Shown: in pieces, positions 19,099 through 28,946 of the stretch
Layout: every line of letters starts with the position of its first letter
Numbering within the stretch: the stretch's first letter is position 1
Assembly (NCBI RefSeq): GCF_001634365.1
Contig: NZ_CP014579.1
Coordinates: forward strand, 2,170,001 to 2,234,000
DNA length: 64,000 nucleotides
From: Paraburkholderia phytofirmans OLGA172
Lineage (GTDB): Bacteria > Pseudomonadota > Gammaproteobacteria > Burkholderiales > Burkholderiaceae
Direction of reading: 5' to 3'
Made by a program: the position numbers and the translations under genes
Notes under the pieces: model-generated
Told to the model about the DNA's origin: nothing
The model's database searches: none
Seen by the model: the letters and a program-made list of their open reading frames with translations, nothing else

Positions 19099-20457
19099 TC
19101 ACGCTGGCGAGTCCTGAGGTTGCAGTGAATACCCAAATTGCGCCGCGCGGCGATGAAGCTGTTTGATGACGCGGTCCCTGTACTGCTGCTCGTAATGATC
19201 CGCACCCGGGTCGCGATAGTCCATGCCATAGCGCATCGCGTTATAAAACAGGACAGCGATCTTGCGCGCCGTCGCGGTCACGGCCTTGGCGTTGCCGATG
19301 CGCCCGGCGAGGCGCCGGTAGAATGCACCAAGCGCGGTATTGCTTCTTCCAACGGTCACCGCCGCAAGCCTCAGGGCGACTGTGATGCGACTGCTTGTTT
19401 TGCGCGTGTGCGATGACAGCACCTTGCCACCGCTGATCTTGCAGCCGGGCGAAAGCGTGAGCCATGAAGTGAAATGTTTGGCGGTTGGCCATCGGCTCAA
19501 GTCCGTTCCACATTCGCCAATCAGGCGCAGTGCAAGGAATGGGCCGATGCCGTGAATTTGCGTCAGGTCGGTCCCCGCCAGTTGGTACATGGCCGTGCGC
19601 ACATCAAAGTTGGGATCGCTGGGCAGCTTGCTGCGATGCTTCGCCTTCGGCAACGGCGCATCCGGAATCGGGTGAGCGATATTGAGAATCGCGACAGCGC
19701 GTTCGATCTCAACATCGCACTCGTCGATACACCGCTGGTAAAAGTCATACAGCGCAAGCGCCTGCTTCAAGGCGAATACGTGCTCGGGCTGGTAGTTGCC
19801 CACCAGTGCACTACGAATGGTCTCAAGGCTTTCCTTGCAGCGGACGTCGCGCATCGCCGCCAGCCGGTCTGGATCGCGTTCGCCGGCGACGATCGCGCGG
19901 ACGATCCGCATTCCAGTGACGCCCGTGATATCCGTGATCACGTGGTGCAACTGGATATTCATGAAGGTCAGCGCTTTCTGCATGTGCTGGATATGCGCGG
20001 CGGCATAGTCAGTATGCCTTTCGCGGCAACGCAGGTATGCGCGTAATTCCGCGATGTCGCGCCCAGGCCGGAAACTTGCCCGTAGTAGCCCACACGCGTG
20101 CAGTCGCTGCAGCCATTGTGCGTCGTTGACATCACTCTTTCTTCCAGGGACTGCGCGCGCCTCGCGTGCATTGGCAAGAACGACTTCAAGGCCCCGGGAC
20201 TCCAGCACCTCGTAGGCGGCGACCCAGTACACGCCGGTCGATTCCATCACAACCGTCTTTGTGCCGGTCGCGACGAGCCAGTCCGCCATGCGTTGCAAAT
20301 CGCTCGTAAATGCCTGGAATGTCTGCACCGGCTCGTCGCACAGATCTGGACTCACGGCGACAACATGGAACCGTGAACCGATATCAATACCGGCTGCAAA
20401 CGGATGAATGATCGGCAACCCTGAGGGCTTGGATCGTGTTCGGTCTTTTGGCATCAC
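19099..20457 (-). CDS. IS110-family transposase (DEDD recombinase)
   Basis: The 452-residue protein has the RuvC-like DEDD domain at the N-terminus: Asp in AAGIDIGSRFHVVAV, Glu in VMESTGVYW, and Asp/Asp in KSDVNDAQWLQRL. The C-terminal transposase_20 domain contains IHGIGPFLALRLIGECG and SWLTLSPGCKISGGK, with the catalytic Ser region. The frame is intact from an ATG at 20457 and longer than the usual 330-420 residues. It overlaps nothing and fills almost the whole element. Confidence 0.9.
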   Translation of the reverse strand: MMPKDRTRSKPSGLPIIHPFAAGIDIGSRFHVVAVSPDLCDEPVQTFQAFTSDLQRMADWLVATGTKTVVMESTGVYWVAAYEVLESRGLEVVLANAREARAVPGRKSDVNDAQWLQRLHACGLLRASFRPGRDIAELRAYLRCRERHTDYAAAHIQHMQKALTFMNIQLHHVITDITGVTGMRIVRAIVAGERDPDRLAAMRDVRCKESLETIRSALVGNYQPEHVFALKQALALYDFYQRCIDECDVEIERAVAILNIAHPIPDAPLPKAKHRSKLPSDPNFDVRTAMYQLAGTDLTQIHGIGPFLALRLIGECGTDLSRWPTAKHFTSWLTLSPGCKISGGKVLSSHTRKTSSRITVALRLAAVTVGRSNTALGAFYRRLAGRIGNAKAVTATARKIAVLFYNAMRYGMDYRDPGADHYEQQYRDRVIKQLHRRAAQFGYSLQPQDSPA

Positions 20458-20683
20458 CCACCTCCTGGATAATCAGGCGCAGGACGGGGACTCGGAATAG
20501 ATCAATTTCCTAAACGGGGTCGCCCGAAGACGCCGCCACAGATGAGTCCGCAGCTTCCCCTGGGCCAGGTTTTTTGACGGGGTTCATACCTCCAAGAAGC
20601 TTACGGCCACTGTCTCTGCGTGCATCGAGTGTACTCCCCGGGAGTTTCTACTCATGAGGGGCGCGCGCAAGCGCGTAGGGCGG
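20458..20683 (-). ncRNA. Candidate IS110 bridge-RNA region
   Basis: This 226-bp non-coding stretch lies upstream of the IS110-type transposase inside the element. In IS110-group elements the bispecific guide RNA is encoded in this position, which is the only reason for the call. The region is rich in short inverted repeats (for example GCGCGCGCAAGCGCG near 20661). No structure has been computed. Confidence 0.4.
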
Positions 20684-20946
20684 TTTTTTAAAATATCCCG
20701 CTCCATCTTCAGGCGAGCCACTTCCGCACGCAGCCGCGCCAGTTCCATCTGTTCTGGGCTCACAGGCTTCGTGCCAGCGCCCGCCAGCCTGCCTTCCCGC
20801 TCAGCCTTTATCCAGTTGTACAGCGTCTGTTCAACAACACCCAGTGTCGCCGCCACGGCCGCCATGCTTTGTCCGGCCTTGACCAGTCGCACGGCTTCCA
20901 GCTTGAATTCGAGCGTGTACTGTGCCCGCTTTGCCTTGCCTGTCAT
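20684..20946 (-). pseudogene. IS3-family transposase OrfA, 5' part
   Basis: The visible N-terminal 88 residues begin MTGKAKRAQYTLEFKLEAVR and hold an HTH_Tnp_1 domain (SMAAVAATLGVVEQTLYNWI) and a leucine-zipper-like helix (LARLRAEVARLKMERDILK). The frame is then cut by the IS110-type element. The missing end (KAAAYFAKESM, stop) is found on the other side at 19047-19082. Joined, the protein ends ILKKAAAYFAKESM, the standard OrfA ending for this group. Confidence 0.85.
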
Positions 20947-21970
20947 CGTTCTTCTCCTTGCTTGAGTTTACCTGCTCAGCAAGGGATTCGTTTTTCGGGG
21001 GCAAGCTCAGGGAGCTTCACACGGGCAGCGGACTCGTACGGCCTGACTCCGCCGAAGGTCTCAAAGATGTTGCAAACGCTCGAGCATCATCTGGGAAGCA
21101 AGCTGTTGCACCGGACCACCCGCAAGGTATCGCTAACCGATGACGGGCATGCCTACTATCAACGGTGCGTTGCTGTACTCAACGAAATCGACGACATGGA
21201 AGCATGCCTTTCAAGTGCCAGGATTGCTCCGAAAGGACGTCTGAAAGTCAATTTTCCGACTGCCATGGCCAAGTGGATCGTGATTCCCGCGCTCCCTGGA
21301 TTCATCGCCCAGTATCCGGAGATCAGTGTTGAGATGGGACTCACCGACCGGCAGGTCGACATCGTCGGCGAGGGAGTCGACTGCGTCGTGCGCGTGGGCG
21401 CGTTGGAGGATTCCGGTCTGGTCGCGAAGCGTATCGGCAGCATGACGACATGCACGTGCGCGTCTCCCAGCTATCTCGCCCAGCACGGCACGCCTCAAAC
21501 CCTCGAGGATCTGGACCAGCATACTGCGGTGAACTATGTGTCCAGCGATACCGGCCGCGCGCGAATGTGGGATTTTCTGGTCAACGGAGAGGCGAAGACC
21601 GTCCAGATGAGGGGTGCCGTCGCGGCGAACGACGCCGACGCTTACGTCGCCTGTGCGCTCACAGGTTTAGGGCTCGCGAAAACGTCAATGTACCTGGTGG
21701 AACCGCACTTGCGTGCCGGCACCTTGCAGGACATCTTACGGTCTTTCAATACGAAACCGCGCCCGATCTCGGTGCTTTACACGCCGAACCGGCACCCACC
21801 GAAGAAGCTCAAGATCTTCATCGACTGGCTAGCTGCGCTGTATGCACAGAACCCGGTGTTGCAGGGCAAGACCCTATAGCCGGTCCACAATGGGGAGGTG
21901 CGCCCACATCCAAAGCTTGCCCCGCGATCGTCGCGGATCTGGTGCTCGCCAGATCGCGACGCGCGTTTGA

Positions 21971-22330
21971 TTACTGGGCGCCCTCTTCTTCTAGCACAAT
22001 TCGGTTATCGACCGACTGCACTTGAGGGACCCGCTTGGCTGCATCACCCGCGAGTTGGATCTGTGAGCTATCCGGCACCGTTCTTACCAGAGAAACCGCG
22101 CCGCCTTTAACCAATACGGCGATATTGCTGGAAGTCAAACCCTTCGTCGCATAAAGCGCATGGCGGACAGCTTTCGACAGTTGCCGGTTCTGTGCTCGGA
22201 TCGCAGATTTGCTGGTGCTGCCGGCAGGTTGCGCTGTATTGGCATCGCTGGCGGACTGAGCGAAAGCCAGATTCATGCTGAGTAACGCTACGAGTCCGCA
22301 CGTTACGGTAAAGATGGAAAGTCGCATCAT
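21971..22330 (-). CDS. BON-domain protein with signal peptide
   Basis: The 119-residue protein has a Sec signal peptide (MMRLSIFTVTCGLVALLSM to AFAQ) and one BON domain at about 45-115 (LSKAVRHALYATKGLTSSNI, GGAVSLVRTVPDSSQIQLAG). BON domains bind phospholipid or outer-membrane surfaces, so a periplasmic location is likely. The frame is open 31 codons further, but the ATG pair at 22325-22330 gives a normal signal peptide and follows CGGGGAAAT. Confidence 0.75.
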   Translation of the reverse strand: MMRLSIFTVTCGLVALLSMNLAFAQSASDANTAQPAGSTSKSAIRAQNRQLSKAVRHALYATKGLTSSNIAVLVKGGAVSLVRTVPDSSQIQLAGDAAKRVPQVQSVDNRIVLEEEGAQ

Positions 22331-23326
22331 ATTTCCCCGAATGCGTTGATGACTAACAGTGGCTCGCAGAAAACCTGCGCCAAACAATGGCACAGACTGC
22401 GCATGAAATGATGGTAGGGACACGGGACTTACACCAACTAATCCTTATTAAAAAATGTGATCATTCTCGTTGATCTCCCAAGTTCTCTAAGCCTCCTCGC
22501 GTCTTCACATTGCTATCTGCTTGCAGCGCGGCTATTACCGCAAAGCTTTTTCGTTTCATTCATATTTTCACACCCGTTGCGCCGTCGTGGCAGGTGCATC
22601 CATCCGCGCCGCGAACCAGGCGAGCAGCAACGCCGCGACCGTCACAGCCGCCGCTACCAACGGCAACGAATCGAGCCCGTAGCCGTGACTGATCGTGAGA
22701 CCGCCTAACCACGCGCCACCTGCGTTGCCGACGTTGAACGCACCGATGTTTAACGTTGAAGCGAGATTCGGCGCCGCGGCCGCCTTCTCGACCACACGCA
22801 TCTGCAGCGGTGGCACAGTCGCAAATGCTGCGATGCCCAAGACGAACACGGTTACCGCCGCCGCGATCTGCGAATGGCTGGTCCGCGCGAAGATTGCCAT
22901 AACCACCGCCAACGCCACCAGAATCCCCATCAGCGAAGGCATCAACGCGCGGTCCGCCAGTTTTCCGCCGATCGTATTGCCAACCGTCAGCCCAACGCCA
23001 AACAGCACGAGGATCAGTGTCACGCCGTGCGGCGAGAAACCGCTCACCTGCTCGAGAATCGGCGCGATGTAGGTGAACACGACAAACACGCCGCCGAAAC
23101 CGAGCACGGTCATCCCGAGCGCCACCCACACTTGCGGGTCCTTTAGTACGCGCACTTCATGGCCGAGCCCAACCGGTCCCGTGTCATGCCGGTTCGGCAC
23201 CAGTGCTGCGATACCCGCAAGCGACGCAACACCAAGCGCGCTTACGACCCAGAATGCCGCGCGCCAGCCGAACAACTGAACCGCCCCGGATTTGGTGGAG
23301 GCTCCAATTTTTGAGAAAATGGAGCT

Positions 23327-23650
23327 ATGAACAAGTCGAACAAATTTTCTGCTGAAGTCCGCGAGCGTGCTGTGCGCATGGTGCAAGAGCATCGGGGCGA
23401 GTATCCCTCGCAGTGGGCAGCGATCGAATCCATCGCCCCCAAGATCGGCTGTACGAGCCAGACGCTGCTGGGATGGGTCAAGCGAGAAGAAGTTGATAGG
23501 GGTGAGCGTGAGGGCGTCACGACGTCGGAACGTGAGCGCCTCAAGGCACTGGAGCGTGAGGTTAAGGAACTGCGCCGTGCCAATGAGATCCTGAAGCTGG
23601 CGAGCGCATTTTTCGCCCAGGCGGAACTCGACCGCCGCCTGAAGTCCTGA
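23327..23650 (+). CDS. IS3-family transposase OrfA
   Basis: The 107-residue protein begins [20 protein letters not shown] and has an HTH_Tnp_1 domain ([20 protein letters not shown]) and a coiled-coil tail ([20 protein letters not shown]) ending in the AELDRRLKS stop. OrfB overlaps in the -1 frame, so an OrfAB fusion by programmed frameshift is expected. Confidence 0.9.
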   Translation: MNKSNKFSAEVRERAVRMVQEHRGEYPSQWAAIESIAPKIGCTSQTLLGWVKREEVDRGEREGVTTSERERLKALEREVKELRRANEILKLASAFFAQAELDRRLKS

Positions 23651-24561
23651 AGGCCTTTATCGATCAGCATCGCGACACCTTCGGGGTCGAGTCGATCTGC
23701 AAGGTCTTGCGGATTGCCCCGTCTGGCTATCGGCGTCATGCCGCACAGCTTCGCGATCCGTCGCGGCGCTGTGCCCGAGCGAAACGCGATGAGTTTCTGA
23801 GTCCGGAAATCAAGCGAGTCTGGCAGGCCAACATGCAGGTCTACGGCGCAGACAAAGTCTGGAAGCAGTTGAACCGGGAGGGTATCGCGGTGGCACGTTG
23901 CACCGTCGAGCGGCTGATGAAGCAACAGGGTTTGCGCGGTGTGAGGCGTGGAAAGCGAGTTCGCACGACGATCCCCGACGTATCGGCTCCACGCCCGCTC
24001 GACCGGGTCAACCGTCAGTTCAAGGCTGACCGGCCGAACCAGCTCTGGGTTTCGGATTTCACGTACGTCTCGACGTGGCAGGGCTGGCTTTATGTCGCAT
24101 TTGTGATCGACGTATTTGCTCGGCGCATTGTCGGCTGGCGCGTCAGCTCGTCGATGACCACGGACTTCGTTCTGGATGCACTTGAACAGGCGCTGTACGC
24201 TCGACGGCCGGACAATGACGGAACACTGATCCATCACTCCGATAGAGGTTCGCAATACGTCAGCATTCGCTACAGCGAACGGCTGACCGAAGCAGGCATC
24301 GAGCCGTCGGTTGGCAGCAGGGGCGACAGCTACGATAACGCGCTGGCTGAAACGATCAACGGGCTGTACAAGGCAGAAATGATTCATCGTCGTGCGCCGT
24401 GGAAAACGCGTGAGTCCGTCGAATTGGCGACGCTGGAATGGGTAGCCTGGTTCAACCATCATCGGCTGATGGAACCTCTCGGCTATATCCCGCCCGCTGA
24501 AGCTGAGGCAAACTACTACCGGCAATTCAGCAATACCATCGCTGTGCCGGCATCAACTTAA
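23647..24561 (+). CDS. IS3-family transposase OrfB
   Basis: The frame is open from about 23647 ([20 protein letters not shown]), although the first ATG is at 23707. The upstream residues belong to the family, which supports translation by -1 frameshift from orfA. The DDE residues are in [25 protein letters not shown] and [15 protein letters not shown]. The C-terminus has the [12 protein letters not shown] motif of the IS3/IS51-type group. The frame is intact and the element is probably active. Confidence 0.9.
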   Translation: MKAFIDQHRDTFGVESICKVLRIAPSGYRRHAAQLRDPSRRCARAKRDEFLSPEIKRVWQANMQVYGADKVWKQLNREGIAVARCTVERLMKQQGLRGVRRGKRVRTTIPDVSAPRPLDRVNRQFKADRPNQLWVSDFTYVSTWQGWLYVAFVIDVFARRIVGWRVSSSMTTDFVLDALEQALYARRPDNDGTLIHHSDRGSQYVSIRYSERLTEAGIEPSVGSRGDSYDNALAETINGLYKAEMIHRRAPWKTRESVELATLEWVAWFNHHRLMEPLGYIPPAEAEANYYRQFSNTIAVPAST

Positions 24562-25086
24562 ACCAACCAGCCTCCACGATTCTCGGGGCGGTTCACAACT
24601 GTCCGATGAACGTGCCGAGCGGCACGCCAAGTACGTTCGCGAGCGTGAGTCCCGTAAACATCAACGCGATCGCCCCAGCACGTTTTTCCTGCGGCACAAG
24701 CGACGCCGCGACCACCGCGCCAATGCCGAAGAACGACCCGTGCGCGAACGAGGTCACGACGCGCGCGACCATTAGCACGCTGTAATTCAATGCGACCGCG
24801 CACAACACATTGCCGACGATGAACACCCCCATCAGCAACTGCAGCGCAAGTTTTCGCGGCATTTTTCTGGTGATCAGCGCGAGCAACGGTGCGCCGACTG
24901 CGACACCGAGCGCATAGCCACTCACGAGCAGCCCTGCAGACGGAATCGACACCGCGAGGTCATGTGCGACCTCAGGCAGCAAGCCCATGATCACGAACTC
25001 GGTAGTGCCGATGGCGAAGGCGCTAATCGCTAGCGCGAAGAGTGGAATAGGCATCACAAGTCTCCAGATTCCAGCACGCGATGGGA

Positions 25087-25298
25087 CCCGCTTCGGGGAT
25101 CAGGCCGAGCGTCAGCGTCTCAAACATGAAGTCGGACTGGTTGCCGAAAGCGATCGAGCCGAATTGATCGCCTGCCAGTCCGCCGTACTGCTTGTTCACG
25201 TACGTCACACCTCCATCGATGACGTTATTAAACAACACACTGCTCTGTGCGAGCGCGCTCCCCAATGCTCCGGAAAACCAGTGCGCAGCAAGACGCAC
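25087..25298 (-). pseudogene. Relic of a porin N-terminus with an internal deletion
   Basis: The minus-strand reading goes from ALAQSSVLFNNVIDGGVTYV to DQFGSIAFGNQSDFMFETLT. The first half matches the mature start of OmpC-like Burkholderia porins (QSSVTLYGVIDAG type) and the second half matches a segment normally about 90 residues later (FGTVTLGRQYDF type). The middle is missing and the frame leads nowhere. Intact porin genes of this family include the one at 25503-26570. Confidence 0.6.
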
Positions 25299-25340
25299 CC
25301 GATGCTACCCCGTCGTTTCATAAAAAGCATGGTAGAACGC

Positions 25341-25354
25341 TTAATTCCTCTTAA
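25341..25354. promoter_or_regulatory. TTAA-N6-TTAA motif, copy 3
   Basis: The bases are TTAATTCCTCTTAA, with flanking GC on the left and GCG on the right making a nearly symmetrical site. It lies 43 bp before the porin relic and 287 bp before the MFS start on the minus strand. Confidence 0.4.
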
Positions 25355-25502
25355 GCGATCGATTCATGGAGCAGGTTACGTAGCGACATAACTGATATTG
25401 CGGGTAGTCGGCGCAGGCGCCATGCCGCGATTTTCTACTGAGTCAGCTTTCTTCCGTTCTATCGCTACGTCGATACCATCTGCGGCGGTTTCCGTCTCGC
25501 GG

Positions 25503-26570
25503 TCAAAAGAAGTGAATCATGCCGGTAACGACCGAGCGCTGGTTGATGCCTGCGCTAGCTGGTGAAGTGCTTGAAATACCGAGCGTGCCTTGGGCGTTGT
25601 TTCTGGCAAGCCCGGCCTCCGTGTACAGATCCGTCGACTTCGACAGCAGGTAGTGAACGCCTAGTTTGAAGAATGCACCGTTGCGCTCGGAGCTCACCCT
25701 GTCCGCCAGATACGTATAGTCCGAAACAAGCCTGAACGCCGGAGTGATATCGTACCGGCCGCCGATCGAATAATAGTCTTGGCTGCTTCCGGTTGCTGGA
25801 TCCTTGAAGTTCTGGAAATTCAGGCTGACCTTGTAGGCACTGCCTGTATAGGCGAGGAATACGGTGTAGGCCCTCGCCACCGTGTGATCGGTCGCCCCGG
25901 TCGGGTCGTTGCCGGAGATATAACCGGCGCTCGCGGATACGGGCCCTAGCGCGTAGTACAGCGCAGCCGACACCTCACGCTGGTTCTGGAAATCGCCTGC
26001 GGTTCCGCCAAAGCTGTTCAACACGCTGGCACTGAGGCCGTAGATCGTCGGTGTCTGATATTTGACCGAGTTGTTAGCCCAGGTATATTGAAAGCCGTTG
26101 AAGCCAGTGCGGGTCTGAAAGACCGTGTTTGCCACCGAGCCGAAATTCTCAAAGCCGCTGGCATCCGTGCGATAAAGTACTTCGACGAATGGGGTGTAGT
26201 GACGGCCAAACGAGATCGTCCCGAAGTCATCCTTTCTCAATCCCACCCACGCACCACGGTCGAACAGGAAACTGCCCGCCGAGGTCGGCTGGCCCGAGTT
26301 GGTGCTCTTCCCGGCACCCGGCAAGAAACCCGATTCAAGTTTGAATAGCGTCGCCATCCCGCCGCCCAGATCCTCCACCCCGGAGAAGATCAGCCGGCTG
26401 ACGACCAGATTCGCCTGACCATATGCCCACTGATTCTTGTCATTTGCACCTACGCCATTTGTGAAGCTGATTCCGCCGTCGATGATCCCGCTCAAGGTGA
26501 CACTCGATTGTGCATGCGCTTCGCCAATCACGAGAGAAACTGCTAAAACAGTAATAATCCTCTTGTACAT
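25503..26570 (-). CDS. Outer-membrane porin, OmpC-like trimeric type
   Basis: The 355-residue protein has a signal peptide (MYKRIITVLAVSLVIGEAHA, cleaved before QSSVTLSG), the first strand SSVTLSGIIDGGISFTNG, a GGGMATLFKLESGF strand, DDFGTISFGRHYTPF, repeated YTY/DYTY strand ends and a C-terminal Phe (MIHFF), all marks of Burkholderiales general porins. The frame is open for 59 codons upstream; the ATG at 26570 gives a clean signal peptide and has GGAGACCAGGA before it. It forms a passive diffusion pore in the outer membrane. Confidence 0.92.
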   Translation of the reverse strand: MYKRIITVLAVSLVIGEAHAQSSVTLSGIIDGGISFTNGVGANDKNQWAYGQANLVVSRLIFSGVEDLGGGMATLFKLESGFLPGAGKSTNSGQPTSAGSFLFDRGAWVGLRKDDFGTISFGRHYTPFVEVLYRTDASGFENFGSVANTVFQTRTGFNGFQYTWANNSVKYQTPTIYGLSASVLNSFGGTAGDFQNQREVSAALYYALGPVSASAGYISGNDPTGATDHTVARAYTVFLAYTGSAYKVSLNFQNFKDPATGSSQDYYSIGGRYDITPAFRLVSDYTYLADRVSSERNGAFFKLGVHYLLSKSTDLYTEAGLARNNAQGTLGISSTSPASAGINQRSVVTGMIHFF

Positions 26571-27057
26571 TCCTGGTCTCCATTGTTCTGCTAATCGCAC
26601 AGTCTCATTACCGTTTTGATTTGCAATACTAATCATTTTGAGTCGCATCCCAGCTATCGAATGGCTTTTGTTTGGTTGGCCGAACCTCCATTCCATCCGA
26701 GTCGTGCAACTTAAGAGGCATCTCTTCCGGCCAGCCGATGCCCCCACTCTCCGTCATCGAGCCTGTCTTTCCTGTATCGAATACGGACACTTGACAAGCC
26801 TTGAATCCCGGCTTACGGACTCTAAAACCGCATCGGGGGACGTCACTATCGTGCGTATGGCATCAGGACATCCCACAGCGTTGAATTGACAAGCTCAGCG
26901 TGAGTCAAGTATTGAGATACAACCGGGCCGAACTGATCTGCCTGAATTCGCCAACGGCCCCTTCGTCGCCTGCATCTATCGTCGAACTCACTATATGGCC
27001 GACTTCAGAAGGACACCTTATCAAAAATAGCGTCGGTTTGTCAGATCGTCCATATTT
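26571..27057. other. Intergenic region upstream of the porin gene
   Basis: No gene or clear relic was recognised in this 487-bp stretch. It should contain the porin promoter. One CTTAAG half-site occurs near 26710. Confidence 0.35.
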
Positions 27058-27794
27058 TCATTGCTTCAGTGCTGCTACATACGCGGACACAGCGACAATC
27101 TCGTCGTCGCTCAGCAGCGGAACGATCAGACTCATCAGCTTCCCCCTACCCCCGCGCTCTCCGCTCTTCCAGGCGTGGAGTTGCGTTTGGACATATTCCT
27201 CATGCTGGCCGGTGATACGCGGGAAGTCAGGCTCGATACCGCCTCCCGCTGCACGGTGACATGAAATACACGCTGGCGCGCCGTTCGCGCCGCCATGTGT
27301 ATAGACAAGCGCTCCGGCATCGACGAGCGCTGCGTTTGAAGCCGCACCCGACGCGAGCTTTTGCGCTGCATAGAAGGTCGCGAGTGCTTTCATCTCGTCC
27401 AGCGAGAGGTCTTTCACCATGGTCTGCATGATCTCGTTGTGCCGCAACGGCAGTACACCCGGGCCGCCCTTGAACTGTGTGATCTGCTTGTACAGATACT
27501 CCGGATACTGGCCTGCAAGGCGTGGGTAGGTCCCGACTGTGCTGTTTCCGTCGACGCCGTGACAGGCTGCGCAGCGTTGTGTCGTGAGTGTTGTGACACG
27601 TGCCGTCAGGTCGTCGGCGTGTGCGATCACCGCGGCGCACAGCAGGACGCCGACGACCAGTACTGCCCGCGCTACCGGACCCACAAAGCCTCGTTCGAAG
27701 GCGCTTCTAGATGCTATGTGGGAGGGCAGCGACAGAAAGCCCGACTGGAGTAAAACGGGACTTGCACATTCGTTTTCTCCGGAGGAGTACGCAA

Positions 27795-28946
27795 ATGGAT
27801 ACGCCTGACACAGCCCTCCGTGGGCAGAATACGACGGCAGGTGGCCGCCTGTACATGGCTTTTGAACTGGGCGAGAAGAACTGGAAGCTCTCACTGGGTG
27901 ATGGCCAGCGCGCGCCCAGCCGCTGTACGGTCGCCGCCGGTGATACCACGGCGGTTCTCACCGCCATCGCCAACGCCAGGGCGCGTTGCCATCTCGGCGC
28001 CGACGCACCCGTCTACAGCTGTTATGAAGCTGGCCGCGACGGTTTCTGGCTGCACCGCTGGCTGGCTGAACAGGGCATCGTCAATCTCGTGGTGGATTCG
28101 GCCAGCATCGAGGTGAACCGCCGTGCGCGTCGCGCCAAGACAGACCGGCTTGACAGCGACAAGCTGCTGTCGATGCTCATGCGCTATTACGCGGGCGAGC
28201 GGCGCGTGTGGGCGGTGGCACGCATTCCCACGCCCGGGCAGGAGGACGACCGGCGCCTGCACCGCGAGCTCGAACGCCTGCGCAAAGAGCAGACCGCGCA
28301 CACCAACCGGATCCGCTCCCTGCTGGTACTGCACAACCTTCGGGTCCGGTCTGTCGGCGGCCGCATCTGGACGCACTGGTGGCCCCGTCAGCGCGAGTTG
28401 CTGGCGCCCGGTCTGCGCGCCGAGATCGACCGCGAATGTGAGCGGCTCGCGCTGGTGCACCAGCAGATCCGCCTGCTCGAAGTGCAGCAGGAGCGGCAGG
28501 TGCGTAGCGGCGCACATCCCGGCATGGCGCTGCTCGCACAGCTTGCCGGCATCGGTGCAGGCAGTGCGTGGACGCTCGTCAGGGAACTGTTCGGCTGGCG
28601 GCAGTTTCGCAACCGCCGCGAAGTGGCCGGCTGTCTGGGCCTGACGCCCACGCCGTACGCCAGCGGCACCAGCGAGGTTGAACTCGGTATCAGCAAGGCG
28701 GGCAACCGGCGATGTCGCTGGCTGATGGTCGAGCTCGCCTGGAGCTGGCTGCGCCTGCAGCCCGGCAGCCAGCTCAGCCACTGGTTCAACGAGCGCTTTG
28801 CCGGTACCGGCAAGCGGATGCGGCGCATCGGTATCGTTGCGCTCACACGCCGTCTGGCGATCGCCCTGTGGCGTTATCTCGAGCACGGCGAGATCCCCGT
28901 CGGCGCGATACTCAAGCCGCGCGACGTCAACACCGTGAGGGCCTGA
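27795..28946 (+). CDS. IS110-family (IS1111-type) transposase
   Basis: The 383-residue protein starts at an ATG with GGAGGAGTACGCAA in front. The N-terminal DEDD region has an unusual first motif (MAFELGEKNWKLSLGDG: Glu instead of Asp), then YEAGRDGFWLH and KTDRLDSDKLL. The transposase_20 domain contains LAGIGAGSAWTLVRELFGW and GCLGLTPTPYASG. The closest relative in the window is the frameshifted copy at 42960-44086, which also reads VSLELAAAKWKVAL at the first motif. The shared Glu is therefore a group trait and not decay. The frame is intact. Confidence 0.88.
   Translation: MDTPDTALRGQNTTAGGRLYMAFELGEKNWKLSLGDGQRAPSRCTVAAGDTTAVLTAIANARARCHLGADAPVYSCYEAGRDGFWLHRWLAEQGIVNLVVDSASIEVNRRARRAKTDRLDSDKLLSMLMRYYAGERRVWAVARIPTPGQEDDRRLHRELERLRKEQTAHTNRIRSLLVLHNLRVRSVGGRIWTHWWPRQRELLAPGLRAEIDRECERLALVHQQIRLLEVQQERQVRSGAHPGMALLAQLAGIGAGSAWTLVRELFGWRQFRNRREVAGCLGLTPTPYASGTSEVELGISKAGNRRCRWLMVELAWSWLRLQPGSQLSHWFNERFAGTGKRMRRIGIVALTRRLAIALWRYLEHGEIPVGAILKPRDVNTVRA

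Larger units (their letters stand above)
19083..20683 (-). mobile_element. IS110-family element inserted in IS3 orfA
   Basis: Bounds are inferred from where the IS3 orfA sequence stops and resumes (around 19082 and 20684); the A-rich junction leaves one or two bases of doubt. The transposase is on the minus strand. Only about 16 bp lie after its stop, while about 226 bp lie before its start. That asymmetry is typical of the IS110 group, whose guide (bridge) RNA is encoded upstream of the transposase. No terminal inverted repeats or target duplication are seen, as expected for this family. Confidence 0.75.
18120..21009 (-). mobile_element. IS3-family element carrying an IS110-family element
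   Basis: The element starts TGACCTTGCCCCCG (18120-18133) and ends CGGGGGCAAGCTCA (20996-21009); these are inverted repeats with one mismatch. GGG occurs on both sides (18117-18119 and 21010-21012) as a 3-bp target duplication, normal for IS3. Its orfA and orfB are on the minus strand, and orfA is itself interrupted by an IS110-type element at about 19083-20683. Without that insert the element would be about 1.29 kb, a usual IS3 size. Confidence 0.88.
18069..21879 (+). pseudogene. LysR-family regulator split by a nested IS3/IS110 insertion
   Basis: The first 17 codons (MDTLNAMKVFVRIVEAG) lie at 18069-18119. The rest, starting SFTRAADSYGLTPPKVSKML, resumes at 21013 and runs to 21879. A 2.9-kb insertion sits between them, flanked by a GGG repeat. 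Joining the halves gives an uninterrupted 305-residue LysR protein with a normal N-terminal helix-turn-helix and effector domain. The break falls inside the helix-turn-helix, so neither part can be active. An open frame starting inside the IS reads into the distal half but cannot rebuild the DNA-binding domain. Confidence 0.92.
23277..24595 (+). mobile_element. IS3-family element in the MFS gene
   Basis: The ends are TGAACCGCCCCGGATTTGG (left, 23277) and its imperfect inverse ending GGGGCGGTTCA (24595), with GTGGAGGCT shared further in on both sides. CAAC is duplicated at 23273-23276 and 24596-24599. The length of 1319 bp fits a single intact IS3-type element with orfA and orfB on the plus strand. 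Confidence 0.92.
22568..25054 (-). pseudogene. AraJ-like MFS transporter split by an IS3-type element
   Basis: The N-terminal part (24600-25054) reads MPIPLFALAISAFAIGTTEF, with GYALGVAVGAPLLALITRKM as motif A, and stops at TFIGQL. The C-terminal part (22568-23276) resumes FGWRAAFWVVSALGVASLAG and runs to the stop. CAAC flanks the insert on both sides, and using it once gives an exact in-frame 387-residue MFS protein (GTFIGQLFGWRAAFW). The true start is the ATG at 25054 with GGAG seven bases before it; a GTG lies one codon upstream. The fold and motifs fit the AraJ/DHA1 exporters. It is not functional in this form. Confidence 0.92.

Noticed and set aside
23242..24525. 427-codon minus-strand frame across the second IS3-type element
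   Set aside because: Antisense of orfA/orfB; no protein family resemblance.
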